DNA from: Sphingobacteriia bacterium
GTDB taxonomy: Bacteria > Bacteroidota > Bacteroidia > B-17B0 > Aurantibacillaceae
DNA length: 36,354 nucleotides
Direction: 5' to 3'
Assembly: GCA_009927275.1 (NCBI GenBank)
Contig: RFNG01000091.1
Location: 1-36,354 of the forward strand
The notes under the pieces are model-generated. The model saw nothing but the letters and a program-made list of their open reading frames with translations, did no database searches and was not told the origin of the DNA. Positions 1-9,515 of the stretch are shown piece after piece. The position numbers were made by a program, and so were the translations under genes. How positions within the stretch are numbered: position 1 is the stretch's first letter; every line of letters starts with the position of its first letter.

Positions 1-3000
1 AGTATTTTGTGTAATGGTAATTGTAGACGTTGCGCTGCAGCCAAAGGCATTGGTTCCGGTAACTGTATAGGTGTTGGGTGTGGTAACCGTTGCGCCTGCC
101 TGTGCACCTAAACCACCTGACCAAGCATAAGCATTGGCGCCACTGGCATTTAATACAATACTGGGCGTAGTACAGGTAAGAACAGTTGTATTTGTAGTAT
201 TGGTAATGTTAAGTGTTGGTATTGCCGAAACACTAATACTAACAACAGATGCCAATACAGCGGTACATGATCCCGGTGCAGGCCCGGTAGTTAAAATGTT
301 AAAACTGGTGTTGGCACTTAATGCACCGGTTGTGAAAGTAATAGAGCTTCCAGTTCCATTTACAGAGGAGCCAATAGTAGAATTATTTGCGTTATCACGT
401 AATTGATAAACAAATCCATTTTGAGAATTGGCAAGCGTAAGGTTGCCATTTGTCCTGCGCAAATAACATTGGTATTGGCTGTAATGCTAAGCGTGGTGTT
501 TGGAACCGTAAATATTACAGGTACATCATCTGTTTGAAAACCAGTACAAGTTGAACCGGGCTTTATAGCTTTAACACGCAATGTAGTATTGGTATTTAAC
601 GTACCACTATTAAGTGAAATAGTATTACCATTACCTAAAACGGAAGCCCCTGTAGAGGTTGTTCCATTGGCTAAAAATAACTGGTAAATGGTAGCCGTTT
701 GTGAATTTACAACGCTTACACCAGCGGTGCCTGTTGTACTGCAAATATTAATTGTAGCTGGATTAACGGTTAAACTGGTAGCAGGTGGAATACAAACTAC
801 AGTACCGCCATTTACGGTTGAACTGGGGCATCCGTTTCCAACTTGCGCAGCAGCTGAAACCACCCCGCCTGGATAGAGTTCATAATTAGCTAGGCCACTA
901 ACAGTCCAAAATCCGCCAGAAACTGTAGTGGTTTGGCTTAATGGCGAACCATCAATGTATAAATTAATAATACTTCCATTTGTTCCGGCACCAGATAAAG
1001 TAGTACCCTGTTCAAAAATAGGAGTAGTGGTTACCGATGTGGCACCGGCATTACTTTGAGTTCCTACTAAAACAGTTGATGAATTTGCACTTATTGTTTT
1101 ACATGGCGCTAAGGCAGTTGCATAAAGCGTGCTTCCGGGCGCCACACTTACACCTACTGAAGCCGTCCAGGCACCATTTGTAACTGTTGCCACCGAGCCT
1201 TCAGCTGTTCCGTTTTCATAAAGCTGAATTTGCGTACCATTGGCTTCAGATGAAATACCACTAATAGAAGTTAAACTCACTGCAGTACAAAACGGACCTG
1301 AAATAACTGGAGCCGTAGTTACACCACTCGTTATAGTAACAGAATTTGATTCATTTGAAAAACAATCATGATCTCCTGCTCCAGCTAAGCCTTGAACAAA
1401 TCGTGCTGTTAGGGTAGAACAGCTGGGCAATGCAGGGCAAGCAACGGTTTGCATACCACTACTTGTAATAAGGGCGCTAACCGCATAATGTAAACCGTTA
1501 ACAAATAAATGCACATAACCTGCTGTAGGTGATGGCGCCGAATTTAAAGTAACATTTATCTGCACAGCGGTTGCTCCTGCTGAAGCTGTATTTGCAGTTA
1601 TTGTAGGTGTAATGGAATTAACCGGACTGTAACCACCTCCAATACTTACACACTCAAAGGCCGGATACGATTTACAGCCACTGCCATTTACCTGAAAGAG
1701 CATATATCCCCCTTCTGGAATGCAATCAACACCTGAGCCTGAATTGCAAGCGCCGGTATTGCCTGTACATTTCCAAACCCAGCTACCGCCAACAGGTACA
1801 GGTAAATATGCACTGGTAATAGGATTTGCAATAAACAAAGAATTATCTGGCCTGTAAACATTAATATCTAAACCGGGTGTGCCCGTACCACAAAAGTTTT
1901 TACCCGTAGCGTTGGTAATGGTTGGGCTTGGCGCAACCGTACCAGGACATGCCGTAATGGTTTGGGCATTGCAATTATCAAGTGATTCGTATTCTCCAGG
2001 AGCCGTTGCACTTACATAAATGATGTCAGCACCGGTTAATACCGGGTTTAAACCGCTAATAGTCCAATTTCCGGCACTTAGGGTTGTACTGGCTGTAAAC
2101 ACTGTGTTTTTGTAAAGTTTAATAACAGTTCCATTGGCTTCTGCAGAGGTACCAGATAAACTGCTTGCGCCACTTGCCACAGCACCTGTAATTACAGGAC
2201 AATCGCTTCGCACCGTACAAACCGACTGATTGGGCGCGCACATACCCTGGTAATTAATAATATTTGTAAAACAGGTTGCTAAATTGGGACAATTGCCAAC
2301 ACCGCCTACATCTGAAGCAGAGTTTGGATTACAAATGGTTGATTTATTAGCGGCTGTATTATCAACTATTACATATCGCATCGGGGTAGATGGCGTTACG
2401 CCAAATTGCGCCTGAAGGGCTGAAAACGGAACAAAAAAATCTAAAAAATAATCGGGGTCATTACAATTTGTTGTTAAAGCAATGGATTTTTGATAGTTTG
2501 TGGTTCCTGGATACGATAATACCGGTGAGCAACTGGGTGTATTTACATTATATACAAACACCCCAAATTTAGTAGCTAATACCAATTCAATTTCAAATCC
2601 GGGATTATTTAAAGTATAATCAGGGTCAGCATTGGGACCTGTATTTCCAAATTTACCGTCGGTGTCAATTAAAATAGAATAGCTTTTGGCATTAGGGGCT
2701 ACACTTCCCATTCTAAAGCGAAATAACCAGTTACCGGCCAACGAGTAAAATTTTTGCGCAGGATCACGATCACCCTGGTCAACAAAATCAGTAAATCCGC
2801 AATTGGGTGCATTGTTTAAGTCGGAAGTGGGCTCATTTCCCGGAAAAATAAGTGAGGTAAATGGAATCTCACTTTCTAACTGATCATCTGTTACAAAACC
2901 CGAATTTGTTGCAGATACATAGCCATCTCCATTAGGATCTAAAATGGCAGTACCTGCCCCGGTTGCAGGTTCAATTATCATGCCTGGGGTTTGAGCTTTA

Positions 3001-3053
3001 ACTGAAAAACAAAAGGCAATCGCAATAAAAAGTGATAAAATTTTTAAATTCAT
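1..3053 (-). CDS. Giant secreted surface protein with Ig-like repeats (partial, frameshifted)
   Basis: Probable cell-surface or secreted adhesin; the 3' end lies beyond the left edge. Residues 1-20 form a signal peptide ending near SVKA-Q. Residues about 30-240 form an N-terminal domain opening with ILDPNGDGYVS and carrying acidic Asp/Asn-rich loops. Three Ig-like repeats follow at about 285-365, 580-665 and 668-740 (shared pattern SGTSAEANGT..IKLY....W..SG). Cys-rich modules of about 85 residues follow from about 765 on. The frame ends at 360 with an unnatural tail after ICAGQ. Adding one base at the T run 449-451 restores NGNLTLANSQNGF and keeps the frame open to base 1, where repeats with an AYAWSGG motif continue. 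The gene starts 35 bases after cinA. A C-terminal type IX sorting or gliding-associated domain is expected off-window but not seen. The exact function and ligand are unknown. Confidence 0.8.
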
Positions 3054-3087
3054 AAAAATGTGAATATGGGGGGCAAATAAAAAAAAA

Positions 3088-4356
3088 TTATAAGTGCTTT
3101 AATACTATACGTAATGCAGTTTGTACACTGTAATTGATGTTTTGAATGCGGTCTGCGCCAAAAATAAAGCGTTCGGTTATAATTTTATCTTTAATGGCAA
3201 ATCCCATCCACACCAAGCCCACTGGTTTTTCCGGCGTTGCACCGCCCGGGCCCGCAATACCTGATATGGAAACGGCAATATCTGAATTAAAGAGCGTTTT
3301 ACAACCTTTAACCATCTGCAGAACACACTCTTTACTAACTGCACCAAACGTATCAAATACACTTGAATCTACCTGCAAAAGCTGTTGTTTCATGGCATTG
3401 CTATAGGGCACACAAGACCCTTTAAACACCGCAGATGCCCCGGCAATAGCCGTTAATGCAGCACTTAATTGTCCGCCGGTACAACTTTCGGCAATACTAA
3501 TACTTAACTGTTTTAATTTAAGTTGCTCAACAACCTGTTGGGCCAAATGAAATCCTTCATTTTCAAATTCTTCAATGCCTATAACAAATGATGAAATAAG
3601 GGGCATTAAACTATTGTATGCATTTTGTATGCGTTTTTCCAGCACATGCGCATCGGCATGGCTTCCGCTTAAACGCAGCCGAACCTGTCCGGGACGAGGC
3701 AAATAAGCTAATTTTAATTCTAATGCGGCCAATTGCTGTTCCCATGCATCTAATAATTCGGCAAGTGCACTTTCGGCAATACCTCCGGTTACAATGGTTA
3801 GATGTTTTATTACCGGTAATTTAAATAAGGTTTTAAGTTGAGGTAATACGTTATTTTCAAAAAGAGCCTTCATTTCATAAGGCACGCCGGGTAAAATATA
3901 AAACACACAGGTATGTAGCTTAAAGTGCAAGCCGGGTGCAGTACCAAGTGTATTTTGAAAAAAGTCACAGGATTCGGGAATTTCAGCCTGCAAACGGTTT
4001 AATGTATTTAACGGACGCTGTAATGTGGCAAAGCGTTTTTCAAGGTGTTGTAAAACGGCCTCTCGCATGCGCATGCGGCTGTGCGTAAGCGCTGCAATTA
4101 CCGATTTAGTTATGTCATCTTTTGTAGGCCCCAAACCGCCGGTAACTATACAAATTTGCACCTCATGAGAACTTTTGGTAAATGCTTCCGTTATAGCCAA
4201 AGCAGCGTCTGAAACCACCAGCTGCTGTCGCACAGAAATTCCAGATACATTTAGCTGTTTGCCAATCCAGGCTGCATTGGTATTTATTACCTGACCAATT
4301 AACAGTTCATCGCCAATACAAATAATATCTGCTTTTACATCATGTGCTGCAAACAT
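3088..4356 (-). CDS. cinA: CinA-like protein, nicotinamide-nucleotide amidase
   Basis: Full-length CinA (422 residues). The N-terminal MoaB/MogA-like domain (about 8-170) carries TGGLGPTKDD at 72-81 and LPGVPYEM near 155; in the family this domain has ADP-ribose pyrophosphatase-type activity. A linking KH-like region spans about 180-255. The C-terminal PncC-type amidase domain (about 265-422) carries AESCTGG around 289-295 and SGIAGPGG, and in characterised homologues deamidates nicotinamide mononucleotide to recycle it to NAD precursors. The protein is cytoplasmic. Its start lies 8 bases after the stop of the upstream membrane-protein gene, so the two are probably cotranscribed with typA. 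Family assignment is firm; the activity is inferred from homology. Confidence 0.93.
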   Translation of the reverse strand: MFAAHDVKADIICIGDELLIGQVINTNAAWIGKQLNVSGISVRQQLVVSDAALAITEAFTKSSHEVQICIVTGGLGPTKDDITKSVIAALTHSRMRMREAVLQHLEKRFATLQRPLNTLNRLQAEIPESCDFFQNTLGTAPGLHFKLHTCVFYILPGVPYEMKALFENNVLPQLKTLFKLPVIKHLTIVTGGIAESALAELLDAWEQQLAALELKLAYLPRPGQVRLRLSGSHADAHVLEKRIQNAYNSLMPLISSFVIGIEEFENEGFHLAQQVVEQLKLKQLSISIAESCTGGQLSAALTAIAGASAVFKGSCVPYSNAMKQQLLQVDSSVFDTFGAVSKECVLQMVKGCKTLFNSDIAVSISGIAGPGGATPEKPVGLVWMGFAIKDKIITERFIFGADRIQNINYSVQTALRIVLKHL

Positions 4357-4364
4357 AATAAGGC

Positions 4365-5879
4365 TTAAGGTTGTATTTCATGGGTATTTAAATAGGCACT
4401 CCATTGTGCAAGGCTAAGGTAATTCTGTTCAATCAAATATAATCCATAATCATCAATGCGTTTAATATTAACCTTGTGATTTGCTTGTAAATCAAGATTT
4501 GAATGTGTTGACAAACACAAAAACCGTTTAGGTTTTTGCATGTTAAGACGTTCTCTAACCCAATAACGGCGTTCTGAACGCGTTTCGGTGCATACCGGAA
4601 ATTCAGAGTGCAGGGCTTTTCCACCATAAGCTAATACCGTATTTAACCAAAAAGCGTTTGATACTAAAAGCGTATCACACTTAAAATCTTTACAAAATTT
4701 AGAATACACATGTATAGCATCTTTAGCTTTTAATGTGGGAATTAAATGTACACCTACCCACTGCTGCGTGTTTTCAAGACGGGCCATAAGGTTTTTAAAA
4801 TGCAAACTTTTATAAGCCAAAAACAACAATGCAAAACAAGCAATGGCATTATGTAGTCGTTTGGTTTGCGGAAACACAAAAGCGCATGCTGCTAAAATAA
4901 AAGGCAACGGTAAAAAAAAGCGGCAATAGCTGTAATAGGGCCATATTGAGCCTTCCTGCAGCTTTCCATTACTAAAACTTAATAATATAACTGCAATTAA
5001 AAGAAACGGCACCAAAGTAAGCTTAGGTGCTTGTTTATAAAATCCATAAAGGCTTAAAAGAAATAAAATGGATATACAAATTGCTCCTGAACGAAATGGT
5101 CCAAATTCTAAAACATAATCTGTAATATGATTAAGGGCACGTGGGATATTTTTAATATTCCAATCGTGGGTTAATCCATAAACAATATACTGGGGATGTA
5201 TTCGGTAAAAGCTGTTAAACACTACATCAGCTAAAAATAAACTGCATATTAAAATTAAGGCCAAAAGCAATAACCGACGAATGGTATGTTTATTTTGAAT
5301 AATAAAAAAACTCCATAACACAATATAAACAAGCCAAGCATTTGGATTAAGGATTACGCCAAAACTGCTTGTAACAGCATTTATACACAAAAGTGGTACC
5401 GAATTGGGTATTAACAAGCTTATGGCAATGCCGGAACATAAAAATACACCGGGTGAAAATCCTCTGGGAATACTGCATAAAATATCTCCCTCGGCACTAA
5501 AGACGGCAGCTATGCTTAATACAATAAAAGCAGCAGGTATTTTTTTTTGAATAAATAAAAAAACAGCTAAAATTAAATAGGGAAGCAGAGAAAGCGTTGC
5601 TGTACTTAAGGCAAGGGCCTGGGGAATTGAAATACCACAGTAGTAAAAAGGTATGGCGCAAAAGGCCTCAAAAAAACTGTTATAATTTTGACCATAAAAA
5701 CGCGGCTCATAAAAATGACCCTGTGCATAATCGGCTAGTCCGGCCCACATAAACGGCTGGTCTGAATCGGTAAACGTGCTTTGCAAATGCCAAGAAAACC
5801 AGTAGCGGTATATACTAAGTGCCACGCAAAACAGTACAAAACTAAACGTAACGGGCCATTTAAAACGCGAAGCCTTCAC
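4365..5879 (-). CDS. Polytopic membrane protein, GT-C (PMT/ArnT-like) glycosyltransferase fold
   Basis: This 504-residue protein has an N-terminal membrane anchor (about 9-27), then an exported loop with an acidic TDSDQPFMW motif near 37-45 and FYGQNYNSFFEA near 60-72, followed by roughly ten more hydrophobic segments up to about residue 365. The last 130 residues are soluble and not recognised. An acidic motif in the first exported loop followed by many membrane spans is the layout of GT39/GT83-type lipid-linked sugar transferases, so a role in glycosylating an envelope component is inferred. No exact family could be named by reading. It sits between typA (38 bases upstream) and cinA (8 bases downstream), which does not reveal a substrate. 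Confidence 0.6.
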   Translation of the reverse strand: MKASRFKWPVTFSFVLFCVALSIYRYWFSWHLQSTFTDSDQPFMWAGLADYAQGHFYEPRFYGQNYNSFFEAFCAIPFYYCGISIPQALALSTATLSLLPYLILAVFLFIQKKIPAAFIVLSIAAVFSAEGDILCSIPRGFSPGVFLCSGIAISLLIPNSVPLLCINAVTSSFGVILNPNAWLVYIVLWSFFIIQNKHTIRRLLLLALILICSLFLADVVFNSFYRIHPQYIVYGLTHDWNIKNIPRALNHITDYVLEFGPFRSGAICISILFLLSLYGFYKQAPKLTLVPFLLIAVILLSFSNGKLQEGSIWPYYSYCRFFLPLPFILAACAFVFPQTKRLHNAIACFALLFLAYKSLHFKNLMARLENTQQWVGVHLIPTLKAKDAIHVYSKFCKDFKCDTLLVSNAFWLNTVLAYGGKALHSEFPVCTETRSERRYWVRERLNMQKPKRFLCLSTHSNLDLQANHKVNIKRIDDYGLYLIEQNYLSLAQWSAYLNTHEIQP

Positions 5880-5917
5880 CTAACGAAGGTAAACTAATTT
5901 AAAAGTAAATTTTAAAA

Positions 5918-7714
5918 TTATTTAGCTAAACGTTTACGTTCATTTTCGTCTAAATAAATTTTACGAAGCCTTATGTTTTTTGGTGTTATTTCTACATATT
6001 CATCGGCTTGAATATATTCCATGGCTTCTTCCAAACTAAACCGGATTTTTGGAGCAATACGCATTTTTTCATCCGATCCGCTGGCGCGCATGTTGGTTAA
6101 TTTTTTTTCTGTACATAAATTAATTACCAAATCATCCGGACGAATGTGCTCGCCAACAATCATTCCGGTATACAGGTCTTCACCGGGCTCAATAAAATAT
6201 TTTCCACGATCTTGCAACTTATCAATGCTATAGGCTATGGCAGCACCTTTTTCTTTACTAATTAATACTCCAGAAATACGACCGGGTATATTACCTTTCC
6301 AGGGTTCAAAGGCTTTAAAGCGATGTGCCATTACGGCTTCACCGGCAGTTGCAGTTAATACCTGATTGCGTAAGCCAATAATGCCACGACTTGGAATTTC
6401 AAATTCCATATGAACCAAATCGCCTTTGGGCTGCATTAAAAGCATATCGCCCTTACGTTGTGTTACCAAATCAATAACCTTGCTCGAAAGGGATTCGGGA
6501 ACATCTACCGTTAAAACTTCAACCGGCTCGCAGGTTTTTCCATCTATTTCTTTAATTATTACCTGGGGCTGGCCAACTTGTAACTCATAGCCCTCACGCC
6601 GCATAGTTTCTATTAACACCGAAAGGTGTAATATACCGCGGCCATATACCAAATACGCATCGGGCGAGTCGGTTTCAACAACTTTTAAAGCCAGGTTTTT
6701 TTCGAGTTCCTTCATTAATCGATCGCGTAAATGCCTGGAGGTTACAAATTTGCCGTCTTTACCAAAAAAGGGTGAATTGTTAATGGTAAAGAGCATGCTC
6801 ATGGTGGGCTCATCAATATGAATAACCGGTAATCCTTCAGGTTGCTCAAAATCGGTTACGGTATCACCAATTTCAAAACCCTCAATGCCGGTAAAAGCAC
6901 ATAAGTCACCTGCGCTTACACGTTCAGCTTTTACTTTTCCTAGTCCATCAAACACAAAAACATCTTTTACACGCGATTTTAATATGCGGCCATCACGCTT
7001 AACAACACTAACGGGCATGTTTTCACGAATTTCTCCTCTAAATACACGGCCTACTGCAATGCGACCAATATAACTGGAATAGTCCAATGAGGTAATTTGA
7101 AGCTGCAAAGTACCTACGTGTACAGGCGCGGGTGGAATTTCAGAAATAATAGTATCCAATAAATAACTGATATCTTGCGTAGGCTTTGACCAGTCTGCAC
7201 CCATCCAGCCCTGTTTGCTGCTTCCGTAAACTGTTTTAAAATCTAGTTGATTTTCACTGGCACCCAGGTTAAAAAACAAATCAAAAATGGCATCGTGAAC
7301 CTCGTCCGGACGGCAATTGGGTTTATCAACCTTATTAATTACTACTATAGCCTTTTTGCCGGCATTAATAGCTTTTTGCGTTACAAAACGTGTTTGTGGC
7401 ATGGGCCCCTCAAAGGCATCAACCAATAACAGCACACCATCAGCCATATTCATCACACGTTCTACTTCCCCACCAAAATCGGCGTGTCCGGGAGTATCAA
7501 TAATGTTAATTTTTATGCCTTTATAGGTAACGGCTACATTTTTTGCTAAAATGGTTATACCGCGTTCGCGCTCCAAATCGTTATTGTCTAAAATTAATTC
7601 GCCGGTTTGCTGGTGTTCACGAAATAACTTGCAGGCATGTAAAATTTTATCTACCAATGTGGTTTTACCATGGTCAACGTGGGCTATAATAGCAATGTTT
7701 CTAATTTCAGACAT
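5918..7714 (-). CDS. typA: Ribosome-associated translational GTPase TypA/BipA
   Basis: A 598-residue GTPase of the EF-G-like family that binds the ribosome and supports 50S assembly and stress or cold growth in characterised bacteria. Visible GTPase motifs are AHVDHGKTT (G1, about 11-19), RGIT (G2, about 51-54), DTPGHADF (G3, 73-80) and NKVDKP (G4, 127-132). A beta-barrel domain II and EF-G-like domains III and V follow, and the C-terminal domain specific to BipA contains [12 protein letters not shown]. The length is normal for the family. The ATG at 7712-7714 directly precedes the conserved N-terminus. A TACATTTG element lies 15 bases upstream. It heads an apparent minus-strand series with the membrane protein and cinA. 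Confidence 0.97.
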   Translation of the reverse strand: MSEIRNIAIIAHVDHGKTTLVDKILHACKLFREHQQTGELILDNNDLERERGITILAKNVAVTYKGIKINIIDTPGHADFGGEVERVMNMADGVLLLVDAFEGPMPQTRFVTQKAINAGKKAIVVINKVDKPNCRPDEVHDAIFDLFFNLGASENQLDFKTVYGSSKQGWMGADWSKPTQDISYLLDTIISEIPPAPVHVGTLQLQITSLDYSSYIGRIAVGRVFRGEIRENMPVSVVKRDGRILKSRVKDVFVFDGLGKVKAERVSAGDLCAFTGIEGFEIGDTVTDFEQPEGLPVIHIDEPTMSMLFTINNSPFFGKDGKFVTSRHLRDRLMKELEKNLALKVVETDSPDAYLVYGRGILHLSVLIETMRREGYELQVGQPQVIIKEIDGKTCEPVEVLTVDVPESLSSKVIDLVTQRKGDMLLMQPKGDLVHMEFEIPSRGIIGLRNQVLTATAGEAVMAHRFKAFEPWKGNIPGRISGVLISKEKGAAIAYSIDKLQDRGKYFIEPGEDLYTGMIVGEHIRPDDLVINLCTEKKLTNMRASGSDEKMRIAPKIRFSLEEAMEYIQADEYVEITPKNIRLRKIYLDENERKRLAK

Positions 7715-7728
7715 AATATAAAAGCCGG

Positions 7729-7736
7729 CAAATGTA
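7729..7736 (-). promoter_or_regulatory. Candidate -7 promoter element for typA
   Basis: Read on the minus strand this is TACATTTG, a perfect match to the Bacteroidetes -7 consensus TAnnTTTG. It lies 14 bases before the typA ATG, which leaves a very short leader. No convincing TTG (-33) box sits 19-21 bases further upstream, so the call rests on the -7 box alone. Confidence 0.35.
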
Positions 7737-7856
7737 CGAATAATCGGGTACAGGGTTTATTTTTTTAATACATCAAACAATAATCGAGTTACAAATTTTA
7801 ATTTAATATAATGTAAGGATTGATCTGTTTTTACAAAACAAACAGTATTTAATATA

Positions 7857-8431
7857 TCAATTGCGGTAATGCCCCGATTTTTCAATTTCTTCCCAAACGT
7901 TTGGATGAAGCATGGCACTGGGTATTTTACCGGATTTAATACATGCACGAATGGCGCTTGAAGAAAGTTCAATTACCGGAGCTTGTGTAAGTGTTACGCG
8001 TGGATGATTATCAAACATACTTGCTTGCGCATGCAAACGCGGATATACTAATAATGTAACCTGTTTTAAAATTTGCTCATAATTTTTCCATTTGTGGAAA
8101 TGATTAAATTATCTTTTCCCATTATAATGGAAAACGTATGCTGCGGATAGGCTTCAAACAAATAACTCAGCGTGTGAATGGTATAATGGGGCTCGGGTAA
8201 GTCAAACTCTATTGTGCAAGGTTTAAGATGGGGTATGTTGTCAACGGCTAGCTGAATAAGGTGCAAGCGCTCATGATGATGCAGCATGTGTTGATGCGTT
8301 TTAAACGGACTTTTTGGGCTTATCACCAGCCACACTTCATTTAAAAGGTAATGCTGTTGCATATATTGCGCTAAAATGATGTGGCCGTTATGAACAGGAT
8401 TAAAGCTGCCAAAAAACAGTCCGATATGCAT
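7857..8431 (-). CDS. nadD: Nicotinate-nucleotide adenylyltransferase, frameshifted in this sequence
   Basis: NadD adenylates nicotinate mononucleotide in NAD synthesis. Starting from the Met at 8431, MHIGLFFGSFNPVHNGH carries the nucleotidyltransferase motif GSFNPVHNGH (residues 8-17); an upstream in-frame Met at 8458 would add nine non-conserved residues. The frame is normal to about residue 110 (IIMGKDNL) and then stops early at 8066. One extra base at the A run 8098-8100 restores HKWKNYEQIL and reads on through PRLHAQASMFDNHPRV and ELSSSAIR (the conserved C-terminal ATP-binding motif) to a TGA at 7857-7859. That gives about 191 residues, normal for NadD. The enzyme is usually essential, so a sequencing or assembly deletion is more likely than true loss. 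It is divergent from pabB. Confidence 0.88.
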
Positions 8432-8460
8432 GGTTAAATGTACCTGTATTTTATGCAATT

Positions 8461-8478
8461 TTGAACATGTTTGTTCAA
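8461..8478. promoter_or_regulatory. Perfect dyad between nadD and pabB
   Basis: TTGAACA-TGTT-TGTTCAA is a perfect inverted repeat with 7-base arms and a 4-base spacer. It overlaps the first codons of pabB and lies about 30 bases upstream of the divergent nadD ATG. Position and symmetry suit an operator for a dimeric regulator, but the sequence matches no site I can name, and it could be coincidental. Confidence 0.25.
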
Positions 8479-9515
8479 GAACCCGAATACGCCTGTTATA
8501 CCCCTTTACCAGACGGAAATCTTACGTTTTATACGCTTTTTGAACCGCAATTAACCTACTGTACGGGTGTAGTGCATATTCCCTATTCGGAAACACCTGA
8601 AGCGCCGGCACAGCCACTGTTTTATAAAATTAAAAAAACAGAGGTGTTTTACATGCAACATGCTGCATGGCACTGTAAACCATCTCAGCTTACAGCCGAA
8701 TGAGTAAAGCGGCATATATAAAAGCGCTACAACACCTAAAAACGCACATTCAGCGTGGCGATATTTATGAAATAAATTTTTGTCAAAAGTTTACTGCACA
8801 AACGGTAATTACCCATCCATTGCATTTATTTTTTGATTTGTGTAATGCTTTTAAAATGCCATATGCCTTTTTACTTAAACACCGTAATACCTATTTGTTT
8901 TGTTTAAGCCCTGAATTGTTTTTAAAAAAATCAGGTACTACACTTATCAGTAAACCCATTAAGGGCACAGCACCCCGGCATGCTAACGCCCGCATGGATG
9001 CAGACGCTAAACAACAATTACAAGTAAGCGAAAAAGAACGCGCTGAGCATGTAATGGCTGTTGACGTTGCCCGTCATGATTTAGCGCAAATTGCCCAACG
9101 CGACAGCGTTACGGTACCTGTACTTTTTGGAATTGAATCATTTAGTAATGTGCATCAACTGGTAAGCACAGTTCAATGTCAATTGGCATCAACGGCTACA
9201 TGGAGGGAAATCATATCAGCCTGTTTTCCAATGGCCAGTATGACTGGAGCCCCCAAACAAAAGGCCATTGAATTAATTAACCGTTATGAAACATTTAAAC
9301 GAAACTGGTATTCGGGTGCATTAGGTCTGATTACAGAAGCGCACGATTTTGAGTTGGCTGTGGTTATACGCAGCATGTTTTATAACCATACCACACACAT
9401 ACTTGAACTGTGCGCCGGTGGCGCCATTACGCAATATTCCGACCCACAGCAGGAATACGAGGAATGTATATTAAAGCTGCGACGTTTAGTCCAACATCTG
9501 GGTTTAACCTGGTGA
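8467..9515 (+). CDS. pabB: Aminodeoxychorismate synthase component I, frameshifted in this sequence
   Basis: Chorismate-binding enzyme making 4-amino-4-deoxychorismate for folate synthesis. The N-terminal part reads from ATG 8467 (a TTG at 8461 is also possible) to a TGA at 8701-8703; the main catalytic part is open in another frame to 9515. Adding one base at the A run 8677-8679 joins them as HCKTISAYSRMSKAAYIKAL, giving about 350 residues. Motifs are RGDIYEINFC, KPIKGTAPR (the PIKGT lysine favours PabB over TrpE, which has PIAGT), ERAEHVMAVDVARHDL, FPMASMTGAPK and YSGALGLI. The N-terminal portion is shorter than in many PabB proteins. The usual RNDL is RHDL here. The 3' end overlaps the convergent ligase-like gene by 12 bases. 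The glutaminase partner PabA is not in the window. Confidence 0.85.

Noticed and set aside
449-451. Phase-variable switching of the left surface protein
   Set aside because: The run is only three bases, too short for slipped-strand switching, and similar breaks occur in housekeeping genes.
134-876. Plus-strand ORFs inside the left surface protein
   Set aside because: Val/Pro/Thr-rich reverse readings of repeat DNA, with the opposite strand clearly coding.
7757-7972. A 71-codon minus-strand ORF downstream of typA's start
   Set aside because: It covers the true nadD C-terminus in another frame; the nadD frame there carries the conserved SSSAIR motif.
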